From: Bacilli bacterium
Lineage (GTDB): Bacteria; Bacillota_I; Bacilli_A; RF39; UBA660
NCBI GenBank assembly: GCA_900772445.1
Contig: CAAHEL010000003.1
Span: forward strand, 1-34,426
Direction of reading: 5' to 3'
DNA: 34,426 nucleotides
Positions 1 through 7,990 of this stretch are shown piece by piece (position 1 is the stretch's first letter; each line of letters begins with the position of its first letter). The notes below the pieces were generated by a model that ran no database searches, was not told the origin of the DNA, and saw only the letters and a program-made list of their open reading frames with translations. Both the position numbers and the translations under genes were made by a program.

Positions 1-12
1 AAAATGACCCCT

Positions 13-53
13 AATTTAACTTTTTGAGTCCTATAGGTTCAAAATGTTAAATT
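13..53. repeat. Imperfect palindrome flanked by GACCCC direct repeats
   Basis: AATTTAAC at 13-20 is the reverse complement of GTTAAATT at 46-53. Inside it TTTGA (23-27) faces TCAAA (39-43) around the self-complementary CCTATAGG (30-37). TGACCCC occurs in direct orientation at 5-11 and 53-59. It lies at the window edge with no T-tract directly after it, so it may be a repeat, a mobile-element end or part of an upstream gene's terminator. Only the inverted and direct repeats are seen; the role is unknown. Confidence 0.5.
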
Positions 54-90
54 GACCCCCAAAAATGCCTTCAAAAAAATTTTTTCTCGT

Positions 91-119
91 TTGCATCAAA
101 AATTCAAATATGCTACCCT
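91..119 (+). promoter_or_regulatory. Weak candidate promoter of ssb
   Basis: TTGCAT (91-96), a 17-base spacer, then TACCCT (114-119). The -35 is fair but the -10 is poor. An AAAGGAGGG ribosome site follows just before the ATG at 141. Confidence 0.3.
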
Positions 120-140
120 CTAGGTGAAAGGAGGGAGTTT

Positions 141-494
141 ATGGTGAATCAAATCGTTTTAGTAGGAAGACTAGTTAAAACTCCAGAATTGAAGTTAACA
201 GAAAACGGCAAACCTACAACAACAATTACTTTAGCAGTACCAAGAAACTATAAAAATCTAAATGGTGAATACGATACAGATTTTCTTGAATGTACTTTAT
301 GGACTGCCATTGCCGAAAATACTACCGAGTATTGTCGAACTGGTGATATGCTTGGCGTAAAAGGAAGAGTTCAAACTAGAGTAATCGAAGCAGATGACGG
401 AAGCAAAAGAAAAAAAACAGAAATAATTGCAGAAAAAGTAACATTCTTATCAACTGCAAGAAGAAAAGAAGACGAAAACAAAGAAGAAAAATAG
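141..494 (+). CDS. ssb: Single-stranded DNA-binding protein
   Basis: A 117-residue OB-fold protein that coats single-stranded DNA in replication, repair or recombination. The N-terminus (MVNQIVLVGRLVKTPEL) and the central stretch with DFLECTLW and GDMLGVKGRVQTR are typical of bacterial SSB. It is short: the OB fold (about residues 1-104) is followed only by a charged Lys/Glu tail and lacks the acidic DDDIPF-like tip through which main replicative SSBs bind partners. It therefore resembles the short paralogues such as SsbB of Bacilli; whether it is the main SSB cannot be told here. The ribosome site AAAGGAGGG supports ATG 141 (GTG 144 is possible). A clear terminator follows, so it is probably transcribed alone. 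Confidence 0.9.
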   Translation: MVNQIVLVGRLVKTPELKLTENGKPTTTITLAVPRNYKNLNGEYDTDFLECTLWTAIAENTTEYCRTGDMLGVKGRVQTRVIEADDGSKRKKTEIIAEKVTFLSTARRKEDENKEEK

Positions 495-530
495 CAATAA
501 TACATACCCCTTTAAAAATTGCTATAGATA

Positions 531-568
531 AAAAAGATAACTATTATCACCAAAAAGTTATCTTTTTC
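531..568 (+). terminator. Rho-independent terminator after ssb
   Basis: AAAAAGATAACT (531-542) pairs perfectly with AGTTATCTTTTT (556-567). The right arm ends in a T run. Confidence 0.85.
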
Positions 569-611
569 TTCAATTTATACAATAAAAATCAAAAAAAGTC
601 CATAATAACTA

Positions 612-640
612 TATACAATTTAAAAAAATTATTGTAAAAT
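612..640 (+). promoter_or_regulatory. Promoter and possible operator of the XRE gene
   Basis: TATACA (612-617), 17 bases, TAAAAT (635-640). An inverted repeat TACAAT (614-619) / ATTGTA (631-636) overlaps both boxes, which would suit autorepression by the XRE protein encoded next. The operator role is inference. Confidence 0.5.
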
Positions 641-693
641 ATTAATTAACAAGGAGATAACTTTGTATAAAGTAGTAAAAGGAATGATTTTTG

Positions 694-1047
694 ATGTTAA
701 TTGGTAAAAGAATTAAAGAATTAAGAATTAAAAAAGGGTTATCACAGCAACAATTAGGAGATATAATTGGTGTTACAAAAGTTTCCATATGTGGATATGA
801 AAATGGTACAAGAATACCTAGTTTAGAAACATTTGAATTAATGTCTGATTTATTTGGAATAACAACAGATTATTTACTAGGTAGAGAAGTAATAATTAAA
901 GATGGTAATACTAAAGAATTCGTTGGTACTATGTCACAAGATGATATAAACTTAATATCAGAATTAAAACATTACAATAATCTATATAATAAAATGACTA
1001 AAGATACCAAAAGATATGTAAACTTAATTAATAAAAAAATGAACTAG
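694..1047 (+). CDS. Small XRE-family HTH transcriptional regulator
   Basis: A 117-residue DNA-binding protein. Residues about 3-62 form a Cro/CI-type helix-turn-helix (IGKRIKELRIKKGLSQQQLG, then a recognition-helix region around VTKVSICGYENGTRIPS, ending in TTDYLLGR, the usual end of this domain). The C-terminal half is short, Lys/Asn-rich and of unknown role, perhaps dimerisation. Start: ATG 694 is preferred; TTG 691 just upstream would add one residue and has better spacing to GGA (681-683). A short leader reading frame (663-707) overlaps the start in another frame. The gene ends 10 bases before asnS and no terminator intervenes, so the two are probably co-transcribed. Target genes are not evident. 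Confidence 0.85.
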   Translation: MLIGKRIKELRIKKGLSQQQLGDIIGVTKVSICGYENGTRIPSLETFELMSDLFGITTDYLLGREVIIKDGNTKEFVGTMSQDDINLISELKHYNNLYNKMTKDTKRYVNLINKKMN

Positions 1048-1057
1048 GAGGATTATA

Positions 1058-2428
1058 ATGGATATTAAAGAATTATATGAAAAAGATTATATTGATAAAA
1101 AAGTAGAAATACAAGGTTGGGTAAAAAACCATAGAAAACAAGCACACTTTGGTTTTATAGATTTATATGATGGCACAACATTTAAAACATTACAAGTTGT
1201 TTATGATGATGCATTAGAAAATTTCGAAGACATAACTAAAATAAAAATAGGAAGTGCTGTAACAGTAACAGGAAAACTTATTAAGTCCCCAAAAGAAGGA
1301 CAAGAATTTGAACTTACATTAGAAAGTTTAACCCTTGAAGGAGACTGTCCTGATGATTACCCACTTCAAGCAAAAGGAAGACCAACAAGAGAATTCTTAA
1401 GAGAAATTGCTTATTTAAGACCAAGAACTAACTTATTTCAAGCAGTATTTAGAGTAAGAAGTGTTGCAGCATATGCTATACATAAATATTTTCAAGAAAG
1501 AGGATACGTATACGTACATACTCCGTTAATAACTGCTAATGATGGTGAAGGAGCAGGACAAATGTTCCAAGTAACAACACTAGATTTAGATAAAATTGCT
1601 AGTTCACAAAAAGTAGATTACGAAAAAGATTTCTTTGGTAAAAGAGTAGGACTTGCCGTAACAGGACAATTAGAAGGTGAAACATTTGCAATGGCATATA
1701 AAAAAATATATACATTTGGTCCAACATTTAGAGCAGAAAACTCAAATACCAAAACACACGCTTCAGAATTCTGGATGATTGAACCAGAAATAGCATTTTG
1801 TGACTTAAACCAAGTAATGGATATCGAAGAAGATATGCTAAAATACATCGTCAAATACGTTTTAGATAATTGTCAAAACGAAATGGAATTTTTAGATAAA
1901 TTTGTTGAAAAAGGATTAATAGAAAAATTAACAAAACTAATTAATAGCAAATTTACAAGAATTAAACACGAAGACGTAATAACAATATTAAAAGAAGCAA
2001 AAGTAGAATGGGAATTCAAACCAGAATATGGTGAAGACATTGCCAAAGAACACGAAAAATATATTACTGAATATTTTAACGGACCAGTATTTATAACAGA
2101 CTGGCCTAAAGATATAAAAGCATTTTATATGAAACAAAACCCAGATGGCAAAACAGTTGCAGCAGTTGACTTAGAAGTACCACAAGCTGGAGAATTAATG
2201 GGAGGTTCTCAAAGAGAAGAAGATTACGATAAACTAATAACTAGAATGAAAGAACTTGGAGTTCCTACCGAAGGAATGGACTGGTACTTAAATCTAAGAA
2301 AATTCGGCGGTTGCAAACACTCTGGTTTTGGTATGGGATTTGAAAGATTATTAATTTATTTAACTGGTGTTGAAAACATAAGAGATGTAATTCCATATCC
2401 AAGAACACCATATAATTGCGAATTTTAA
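1058..2428 (+). CDS. asnS: Asparaginyl-tRNA synthetase
   Basis: A class IIb aminoacyl-tRNA synthetase of 456 residues, a normal length, which charges tRNA-Asn with asparagine in the cytoplasm. The N-terminal OB-fold anticodon-binding domain (about 1-110, with VEIQGWVKNHRKQAHFGFIDLYDG) is followed by the catalytic domain. That contains TGQLEGETFAMAYKKIYTFGPTFRAENSNT, the motif-2 region, and near the end GCKHSGFGMGFERLLIYLTG, motif 3. GTFRAENSNT-type wording and the PYPRTP ending separate AsnRS from AspRS. RBS AGGAGG precedes ATG 1058. A direct AsnRS implies that the Asp-tRNA amidotransferase route is not needed for Asn. It is followed by a terminator at 2435. Confidence 0.97.
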   Translation: MDIKELYEKDYIDKKVEIQGWVKNHRKQAHFGFIDLYDGTTFKTLQVVYDDALENFEDITKIKIGSAVTVTGKLIKSPKEGQEFELTLESLTLEGDCPDDYPLQAKGRPTREFLREIAYLRPRTNLFQAVFRVRSVAAYAIHKYFQERGYVYVHTPLITANDGEGAGQMFQVTTLDLDKIASSQKVDYEKDFFGKRVGLAVTGQLEGETFAMAYKKIYTFGPTFRAENSNTKTHASEFWMIEPEIAFCDLNQVMDIEEDMLKYIVKYVLDNCQNEMEFLDKFVEKGLIEKLTKLINSKFTRIKHEDVITILKEAKVEWEFKPEYGEDIAKEHEKYITEYFNGPVFITDWPKDIKAFYMKQNPDGKTVAAVDLEVPQAGELMGGSQREEDYDKLITRMKELGVPTEGMDWYLNLRKFGGCKHSGFGMGFERLLIYLTGVENIRDVIPYPRTPYNCEF

Positions 2429-2434
2429 TAAATT

Positions 2435-2457
2435 AGAGCACAAAGTGTTCTTTTTTT
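2435..2457 (+). terminator. Terminator after asnS
   Basis: AGAGCAC (2435-2441), loop AAA, GTGTTCT (2445-2451; one G-T pair), followed by a run of T. The next promoter starts immediately after it. Confidence 0.8.
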
Positions 2458-2465
2458 GATATAAT
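2458..2465 (+). promoter_or_regulatory. Extended -10 promoter
   Basis: TGATATAAT starting at 2457 gives TG-N-TATAAT (TATAAT 2460-2465), directly behind the terminator T-tract. No convincing -35 is seen. The leader to the AAAGGAG site would be very short. Confidence 0.6.
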
Positions 2466-2484
2466 TAACTAAAGGAGTGATATA

Positions 2485-2889
2485 ATGCTAAACCTAATCT
2501 ATAATTTATTTATTGGACTTCCACTTTTAATAATAAAGTTTTCTCTCTATTTTGTATCAGCAATATTCGCAGGAATTTATGTCATAGCAAAAGAAATAAT
2601 TATTCATATATTAGCATTATTTGGTTTAATTTTTAGTAATAATGGTAATAATAAATATAACAAACAACAAAAAAATAATATCAAAGTATATAATTACTAT
2701 CAAGAAGAATCGCAACCTAAAAAAGCAAAAAAAACTTTATCATTTAAAGAAGAAGAATTTGAAAAAGAAGCAGAACTTTGGAGATTATCCGAAGAAGATA
2801 AAAGAATAGCCAAAGAAGAAAGAATGACATCAGCAGAATTTATCGAAGCAGAAGAAAGAGATGACGACGAACTATTCACTGACGAATAA
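2485..2889 (+). CDS. Small membrane protein with acidic tail, unknown function
   Basis: A 134-residue protein I do not recognise. Residues 1-50 are strongly hydrophobic (NLFIGLPLLIIKFSLYFVSA, then IYVIAKEIIIHILALFGLIF), consistent with one or two membrane segments. After an Asn/Lys-rich linker, residues about 70-134 are highly charged and probably helical (SFKEEEFEKEAELWRLSEED, ending in ERDDDELFTDE), probably cytoplasmic. No signal peptidase site is seen. The start is supported by AAAGGAGTGAT seven bases upstream and by an extended -10 promoter. It is followed by a lipoprotein gene 67 bases away with no clear terminator between them, so they may form a transcription unit. No function is proposed. 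Confidence 0.7.
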   Translation: MLNLIYNLFIGLPLLIIKFSLYFVSAIFAGIYVIAKEIIIHILALFGLIFSNNGNNKYNKQQKNNIKVYNYYQEESQPKKAKKTLSFKEEEFEKEAELWRLSEEDKRIAKEERMTSAEFIEAEERDDDELFTDE

Positions 2890-2956
2890 AAAATGGAAAA
2901 AATTACAAGTATAAATTCCTTCCAGTATGCCAAATTAATAGTGAAAGGAGTAATTT

Positions 2957-3505
2957 ATGAAAAAGATAATACTATGTTTAGGTATAATTACTTTATTATC
3001 TGGTTGTGGAGAAAAAGAAGAAGTTCTAACGTGTACTAAAGAAACCACTTATAATGGTCTTACAAGTGGAACAAAATATGAAGTAACATATAAAAACGAT
3101 GAAGTAAAACACGTAAAAATAACTTATGATTATAACCAAGACACAACTACTGATGGCGTTGGTACTGGAACAGATGGCACAACAAATGAAGACGGAAAAG
3201 TCAAACAAGAAGACGGCGTTGTTGGTGGTGCAGTTGGTGAAGCAACATCAGATATAATTGGTGGAATATATGATACAATATTAGATTTATCAGGATTAAA
3301 AACTAGACATACAAATCAAATAAATAACACTAATATCGAAGGATTTACTTCCAAAGTCGAAGGTAATACCAATACAAGTTATAAAGTTGTTTATGATTTA
3401 GACTTAACAAAAATTAGTGATACTGATATAACAAAATTTAATGTTGACAGAAACTTTACAACACTAAAAAACAATTATACTAATCAAGGTCTAACTTGCA
3501 AATAG
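2957..3505 (+). CDS. Putative lipoprotein, unknown function
   Basis: A 182-residue secreted lipoprotein. The signal peptide has a lipobox LLSGC, so Cys17 would be lipid-modified and the mature protein would sit on the outer face of the membrane. The mature part starts with EEVLTCTKETTYNGLTSGTKYEVTYK and ends in GLTCK, so two Cys flank the domain and could form a disulfide. A low-complexity Thr/Gly/Asp-rich insert lies at about residues 57-80 (DTTTDGVGTGTDGTT), and a VVGGAVGEATSDIIGGIYD segment follows. The pattern of a short beta-domain lipoprotein resembles the DUF1307/YehR-like group, but this is a weak resemblance. RBS AAAGGAG supports ATG 2957. The left arm of the downstream terminator lies within the last codons. 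Confidence 0.75.
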   Translation: MKKIILCLGIITLLSGCGEKEEVLTCTKETTYNGLTSGTKYEVTYKNDEVKHVKITYDYNQDTTTDGVGTGTDGTTNEDGKVKQEDGVVGGAVGEATSDIIGGIYDTILDLSGLKTRHTNQINNTNIEGFTSKVEGNTNTSYKVVYDLDLTKISDTDITKFNVDRNFTTLKNNYTNQGLTCK

Positions 3506-3518
3506 TTAGATTTTTTTT
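3490..3518 (+). terminator. Terminator overlapping the lipoprotein stop
   Basis: TCTAACT (3490-3496) pairs with AGTTAGA (3504-3510), followed by eight T. The left arm is within the coding region. Confidence 0.85.
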
Positions 3519-3530
3519 CTATTATTTCTC

Positions 3531-3559
3531 TTGTAAAACACATACACTTATTATATAAT
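3531..3559 (+). promoter_or_regulatory. Promoter of the PFOR gene
   Basis: TTGTAA (3531-3536), 17-base spacer, TATAAT (3554-3559). The predicted transcription start at about 3566 lies downstream of the ATG at 3564, which argues for the later start at 3582. Confidence 0.8.
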
Positions 3560-3581
3560 TATAATGAAGGAAAGTGATAAA

Positions 3582-6500
3582 ATGAATAAATATAAAACAA
3601 TGGACGCCAACGAAGCAGTAGCAAATATAGCATATAAATTTAGTGAATTTTGTGGAATATATCCCATAACACCAGCATCTCCAATGGCAGAAAAAGTAGA
3701 TTTAATTAGTACCACAAATGAAGTAAACTTCTTTAATAATAAAGTAAAAGTAGTAGAAATGCAGTCTGAAGCAGGTGCTGCAGCATTAGTACACGGAGCA
3801 TTAAATTCAGGAATATTAGCAACAACATTTACTGCCAGTCAAGGATTACTTTTAATGATACCATCATTATATAAAATTGCTGGAGAAATGTTACCAGGAG
3901 TATTCCATATTGCCGCTCGTTCCTTATCAACCCACGCATTATCAATTTTCGGAGATCATCAAGATATCTATGCCGTAAGACAAACCGGAGTATGTATGCT
4001 TGCCTCATCAAATCCAAATCAAGCATATCACCTTGCAGCAATATCACACCTATCTGCAATAAAGTCTAGTTTACCATTCGTTCATTTCTTTGATGGTTTC
4101 AGAACTAGTCACGAAATAAGTAAAATAAAACTATTAGACTATTCCAAAATAGAAAAACTAATAGATAAAAAAGCATTAGAAAACTTTAGAAACAGACAAA
4201 TGAGTAACATAAACCCTAATACAAGAGGAACTGCCGAAAATGATGACATTTATTTCCAACATACAGAATCCAGAAATGAAGATTATAACAACGTTGCTAA
4301 TATCGTCGAAGAATATATGGATAAATTTAATAAAATAGAAAACACTAACTATAAACCATTTAATTATTATGGAAGCAAAAAAGCAAAATATGTAATAGTT
4401 GCTATGGGAAGCGTATGTAATACCACAAGAGAATTAATAAATTACCTAAACGATTCCGACTTAGGATTAGTAGAAGTCCATTTATATAGACCATTCTCTA
4501 AAGAACATCTAATCAAAGTATTACCTAAAACCGTAACAAATATTGCTGTTTTAGATAGAACAAAAGAACCAGGTTCATCTGGAGAACCATTATATTTAGA
4601 TGTCGTAAATGCCCTAAAAGGAAAAAATATCGATATAATCGGAGGAAGATATGGACTATCATCAAAAAATACCACAAGTAAAGATATCCTTGCAATCTAT
4701 ACCAACCTAAAAACCAAAAATAAAAACAACTTTACCATAAGTATAAATGATGATGTAACAAGATTAAGCCTACCAGTTGATAATAACTTTAAAGTACAAA
4801 CAAAATCTAAAGAATACCTATTTTATGGATTTGGTTCAGATGGAATGGTATCAACATCTAAAGACTTACTAAAAATAATCGGAGACCATACAAAAAATAA
4901 CGTCCAAGGATATTTCCAATATGATTCCAAAAAATCAGGCGGTGTAACAAGAAGTCACATAAGAATAAGTAATGAAGAAATATTATCATCTTACTACGTA
5001 GATAATCCATCACTAATAGTAATATCTAAAGATAGTTATATTTATAAATATGATATTCTAGATAATATCAAAGAAAATGGTATAGTATTATTAAATACCA
5101 ACCTAGAAGAAAACAAACTAATCCAAACATTACCGAATAAAGTAAAAAAAATAATATCTGATAAAAACTTAAATTTATTTATAGTAGACGCTTACAAAAT
5201 AGCAAATAGTCTAGGATTAAAAAATAAAATAAGTACCTGTATGGAAGTATGTATATTTAAAATAACTCAAGACTTACCAATGTTTAAAGTAAAAAAAATA
5301 ATGAAAGAAACAAACGAATCAAGATTTAAACATAAAGGGCAAAAAATAGTAGATATAAATAACAAAATAGTCGAAGTATCAGATAAATATTTACATAAAG
5401 TAGAAATAGATAGTTCTTGGTCTAAATTAAAAATAGAAAAAGAAAAAGAATTAAATTTCTATGAAACAATTAATAACCTAAAAGGAGATACATTACCAGT
5501 AAGTGCCTTTTTAGATAAAAAACAAGGAATAATTGAACCAGGAACAACAAAAAAAGAAAAACGCGAAGTAACAGAAACAGTACCTTGTTGGATAAAAGAA
5601 AATTGTATTCAATGTAACAGATGTGCCTTTTCTTGCCCTCACGGAGTAATTAGACCATTTTTAACCTCAAAAGAAGATAAAGTAGAAAGTATTCCATCAC
5701 TTATGCCTAAAGATACAAACTTTACAATAGGAATATCTTACAAAGACTGTACTGGTTGTGGCGTATGTGTAAATGCCTGCCCTGGAAAATTAGGTAAAAA
5801 AGCATTAGAAATGAAACCATATAACAAAGAAGAAGATAACCAAGAAGTATTTGACTACTTACTTAACAATAACCTAAACGAAGAAAAAAGATTACCAATA
5901 AAAAATGTCAAAAACATCTCGCTAAAAGAACCAAAATTTGAATTTTCTGGTGCCTGTGCTGGTTGTGGCGAAACACCATATTTAACAAACCTAACCAGAA
6001 TGTTTAACGATAACCTAATAATTGCCAACGCTACAGGTTGCTCTTCAATTTATAGTGCTAGTATGCCATCAACTGCTTACAGCGTTCCTTGGTCTAGCAG
6101 TTTATTCGAAGATAATGCCGAATACGGATTAGGAATAAAATCAGGAATTAACCTAAAAAGAGAAAAAATTAAAAAATATATGCAAGATAATAACAACCAA
6201 TTATTTAAAAAATGGTTAGATAATATGGATAACTACGAAATATGCCTTGAAGTATCCAAAGAAATAGATTATCAAAAACACCCATATCTAGAAAAATTAA
6301 AAGATTACATTGTACCAAAATCAATGTGGATAATCGGTGGAGACGGATTTGCTTATGATATTGGTTACGGAGGATTAGACCACGTTCTATCAACAAATGA
6401 AAATATCAATATCCTAGTATTAGATACCGAAGTATATTCAAATACCGGAGGACAGTCTTCAAAATCAAGTAATCACGGTTCCATTGCCTCATTTTCAGCA

Positions 6501-6953
6501 AGTGGTAAGAAAAACTATAAAAAAGACCTAGCAAGAATAGCAATGTGTTATCCTCACGTATACGTAGCACAAACAAATATTGGATATGACAAAGAACAAT
6601 ATCTAAAAGTATTAAACGAAGCAAATAATCACAATGGACCATCACTAATAATTGCATATTCTCCTTGTATAGAACATGGAATTAAAACAGGTATGGAACA
6701 TAGTCAAACAAATGCCTACCTAGCAACCGAATGTGGTTATTTCCCAACATTTAGATATAGTCCAGAAACAGATAAATTAACCCTAGATAGCACACCAAAC
6801 TTTGAAAAATATAATGACTTTCTAATGACTGAAAATAGATATGCTAATTTAAAACAAATAAATAAAAAAGACTGTGATACTATCTTAAAAGAACAACAAG
6901 AATGGGCCGAAAAAAGATATAAATTCTACAAAAAACAAGAAGAATCAAACTAA
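3582..6953 (+). CDS. nifJ: Pyruvate:ferredoxin (flavodoxin) oxidoreductase
   Basis: A single-chain PFOR of 1,123 residues, close to the usual 1,150-1,200. It oxidises pyruvate with CoA to acetyl-CoA and CO2 and reduces ferredoxin or flavodoxin, the central step of anaerobic pyruvate metabolism. Domains in order: an N-terminal pyrimidine-binding domain (CGIYPITPASPMAEKVD), a transketolase C-like domain (VAMGSVCNTTRELINYL, LYRPF), the gamma domain, a 2x[4Fe-4S] ferredoxin domain (CIQCNRCAFSCPHGVIRP and CTGCGVCVNACPG) and the C-terminal TPP domain (GACAGCGETPYLTNLTRMF, ATGCSSIY, GGDGFAYDIGYGGLDH, LDTEVYSNTGGQSS). Start 3582 has AAGGAAAGTGAT correctly spaced; ATG 3564 would lie before the transcription start. 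A strong promoter and terminators on both sides indicate monocistronic expression. It implies an anaerobic, oxygen-sensitive metabolism. Confidence 0.97.
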   Translation: MNKYKTMDANEAVANIAYKFSEFCGIYPITPASPMAEKVDLISTTNEVNFFNNKVKVVEMQSEAGAAALVHGALNSGILATTFTASQGLLLMIPSLYKIAGEMLPGVFHIAARSLSTHALSIFGDHQDIYAVRQTGVCMLASSNPNQAYHLAAISHLSAIKSSLPFVHFFDGFRTSHEISKIKLLDYSKIEKLIDKKALENFRNRQMSNINPNTRGTAENDDIYFQHTESRNEDYNNVANIVEEYMDKFNKIENTNYKPFNYYGSKKAKYVIVAMGSVCNTTRELINYLNDSDLGLVEVHLYRPFSKEHLIKVLPKTVTNIAVLDRTKEPGSSGEPLYLDVVNALKGKNIDIIGGRYGLSSKNTTSKDILAIYTNLKTKNKNNFTISINDDVTRLSLPVDNNFKVQTKSKEYLFYGFGSDGMVSTSKDLLKIIGDHTKNNVQGYFQYDSKKSGGVTRSHIRISNEEILSSYYVDNPSLIVISKDSYIYKYDILDNIKENGIVLLNTNLEENKLIQTLPNKVKKIISDKNLNLFIVDAYKIANSLGLKNKISTCMEVCIFKITQDLPMFKVKKIMKETNESRFKHKGQKIVDINNKIVEVSDKYLHKVEIDSSWSKLKIEKEKELNFYETINNLKGDTLPVSAFLDKKQGIIEPGTTKKEKREVTETVPCWIKENCIQCNRCAFSCPHGVIRPFLTSKEDKVESIPSLMPKDTNFTIGISYKDCTGCGVCVNACPGKLGKKALEMKPYNKEEDNQEVFDYLLNNNLNEEKRLPIKNVKNISLKEPKFEFSGACAGCGETPYLTNLTRMFNDNLIIANATGCSSIYSASMPSTAYSVPWSSSLFEDNAEYGLGIKSGINLKREKIKKYMQDNNNQLFKKWLDNMDNYEICLEVSKEIDYQKHPYLEKLKDYIVPKSMWIIGGDGFAYDIGYGGLDHVLSTNENINILVLDTEVYSNTGGQSSKSSNHGSIASFSASGKKNYKKDLARIAMCYPHVYVAQTNIGYDKEQYLKVLNEANNHNGPSLIIAYSPCIEHGIKTGMEHSQTNAYLATECGYFPTFRYSPETDKLTLDSTPNFEKYNDFLMTENRYANLKQINKKDCDTILKEQQEWAEKRYKFYKKQEESN

Positions 6954-6966
6954 GATTCTTTTTTCC
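6940..6966 (+). terminator. Terminator after the PFOR gene
   Basis: AAGAATC (6940-6946) pairs with GATTCTT (6954-6960), followed by TTTT. The left arm is in the last codons of the gene. Confidence 0.75.
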
Positions 6967-6995
6967 TTTACTAACACACCATAAAATGATATAAT
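6967..6995 (+). promoter_or_regulatory. Promoter of arcC
   Basis: TTTACT (6967-6972), 17-base spacer, TATAAT (6990-6995) with an upstream TG (extended -10). Confidence 0.7.
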
Positions 6996-7018
6996 TAAGA
7001 AGAAAGGTAGGATAAAAT

Positions 7019-7954
7019 ATGAGTAAAATAGTAATAGCACTTGGAGGAAACGCTTTAGGTAAAACCCCAGAAGAACAATTAAAATTAGTACAAAATACCG
7101 CAAAAAGTATTGTAGAAATAGTAAAAGAAGGACATGAAGTAATAATCGCTCACGGAAACGGACCACAAGTAGGAATGATTAACCTAGCAATGGACTTTGC
7201 CTGTGAAAATAATGCTGGAACACCAAATATGCCATTCGCAGAATGTGGCGCAATGAGTCAAGGATATATTGGATATCACTTACAACAATCAATTTCCGAA
7301 GAATTAAGAAAAAACAATATAAACAAAGACTGCGTAACACTTATTACCCAAGTCGAAGTAGATAAAAACGATAAAGCATTCAATAATCCAACAAAACCAG
7401 TAGGAATGTTTTATAGCAAAGAAGATGCCCTAAAAATAGAAAAAGAAAAAGGTTATACCTTTGTCGAAGATGCTGGAAGAGGATATCGGAGAGTAGTACC
7501 TTCACCAAAACCAATAAATATTATTGAATTAAACGTAATTAAACAATTAATAGAAAACAATAATATCGTAATTGCTGTCGGAGGTGGCGGAATCCCAGTA
7601 ATTAAAACAGAAAACGGATACGTTGGAACAGATGCCGTAATAGACAAAGATTTATCAAGTGCTAAATTAGCAACACAATTAAATGCTGATATATTATTAA
7701 TATTAACTGCAGTAGATAAAGTATATATAAATTACAACAAAGAAAACCAAAAATCATTAGATGAAATAACTCTAGAAGAAGCACAAAAATATATAGAAGA
7801 AGGACAATTTGCTAAAGGTAGTATGTTACCAAAAGTTGAAGCGTGTATGAATTTTGTTAAATCTTACCCTGAAGGAAAAGCAATAATAACTTCATTAGAT
7901 AACGCTAGGGAAGCATTACTTGGTAAAACAGGAACAGTAATTAAAAACAAATAA
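7019..7954 (+). CDS. arcC: Carbamate kinase
   Basis: A 311-residue amino-acid-kinase-fold enzyme of normal length for carbamate kinase. It transfers phosphate from carbamoyl phosphate to ADP, yielding ATP, CO2 and ammonia. Signature stretches: IVIALGGNALGKTPEEQ at the N-terminus, EVIIAHGNGPQVGMINLAMD, NMPFAECGAMSQGYIGYHLQ, VVAVGGGGIP-type nucleotide loop (IVIAVGGGGIPV), VIDKDLSSAKLA and AKGSMLPKVEACMNF. RBS GAAAGGTAGGAT precedes ATG 7019. In most genomes it belongs to an arginine deiminase or agmatine deiminase operon; here no arcA or arcB is next to it, only the PFOR gene upstream and an unknown coiled-coil gene downstream. Its carbamoyl phosphate source therefore lies outside the window. 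Confidence 0.95.
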   Translation: MSKIVIALGGNALGKTPEEQLKLVQNTAKSIVEIVKEGHEVIIAHGNGPQVGMINLAMDFACENNAGTPNMPFAECGAMSQGYIGYHLQQSISEELRKNNINKDCVTLITQVEVDKNDKAFNNPTKPVGMFYSKEDALKIEKEKGYTFVEDAGRGYRRVVPSPKPINIIELNVIKQLIENNNIVIAVGGGGIPVIKTENGYVGTDAVIDKDLSSAKLATQLNADILLILTAVDKVYINYNKENQKSLDEITLEEAQKYIEEGQFAKGSMLPKVEACMNFVKSYPEGKAIITSLDNAREALLGKTGTVIKNK

Positions 7955-7990
7955 TTAATAGTAATACTAACATAAAAAAGGAGTGTTAAT

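Noticed and set aside
3564..3581. Six extra codons at the start of the PFOR gene
   Set aside because: The predicted transcription start lies at about 3566 and the AAGGAAAGTGAT ribosome site falls within these codons, so ATG 3582 is the start.
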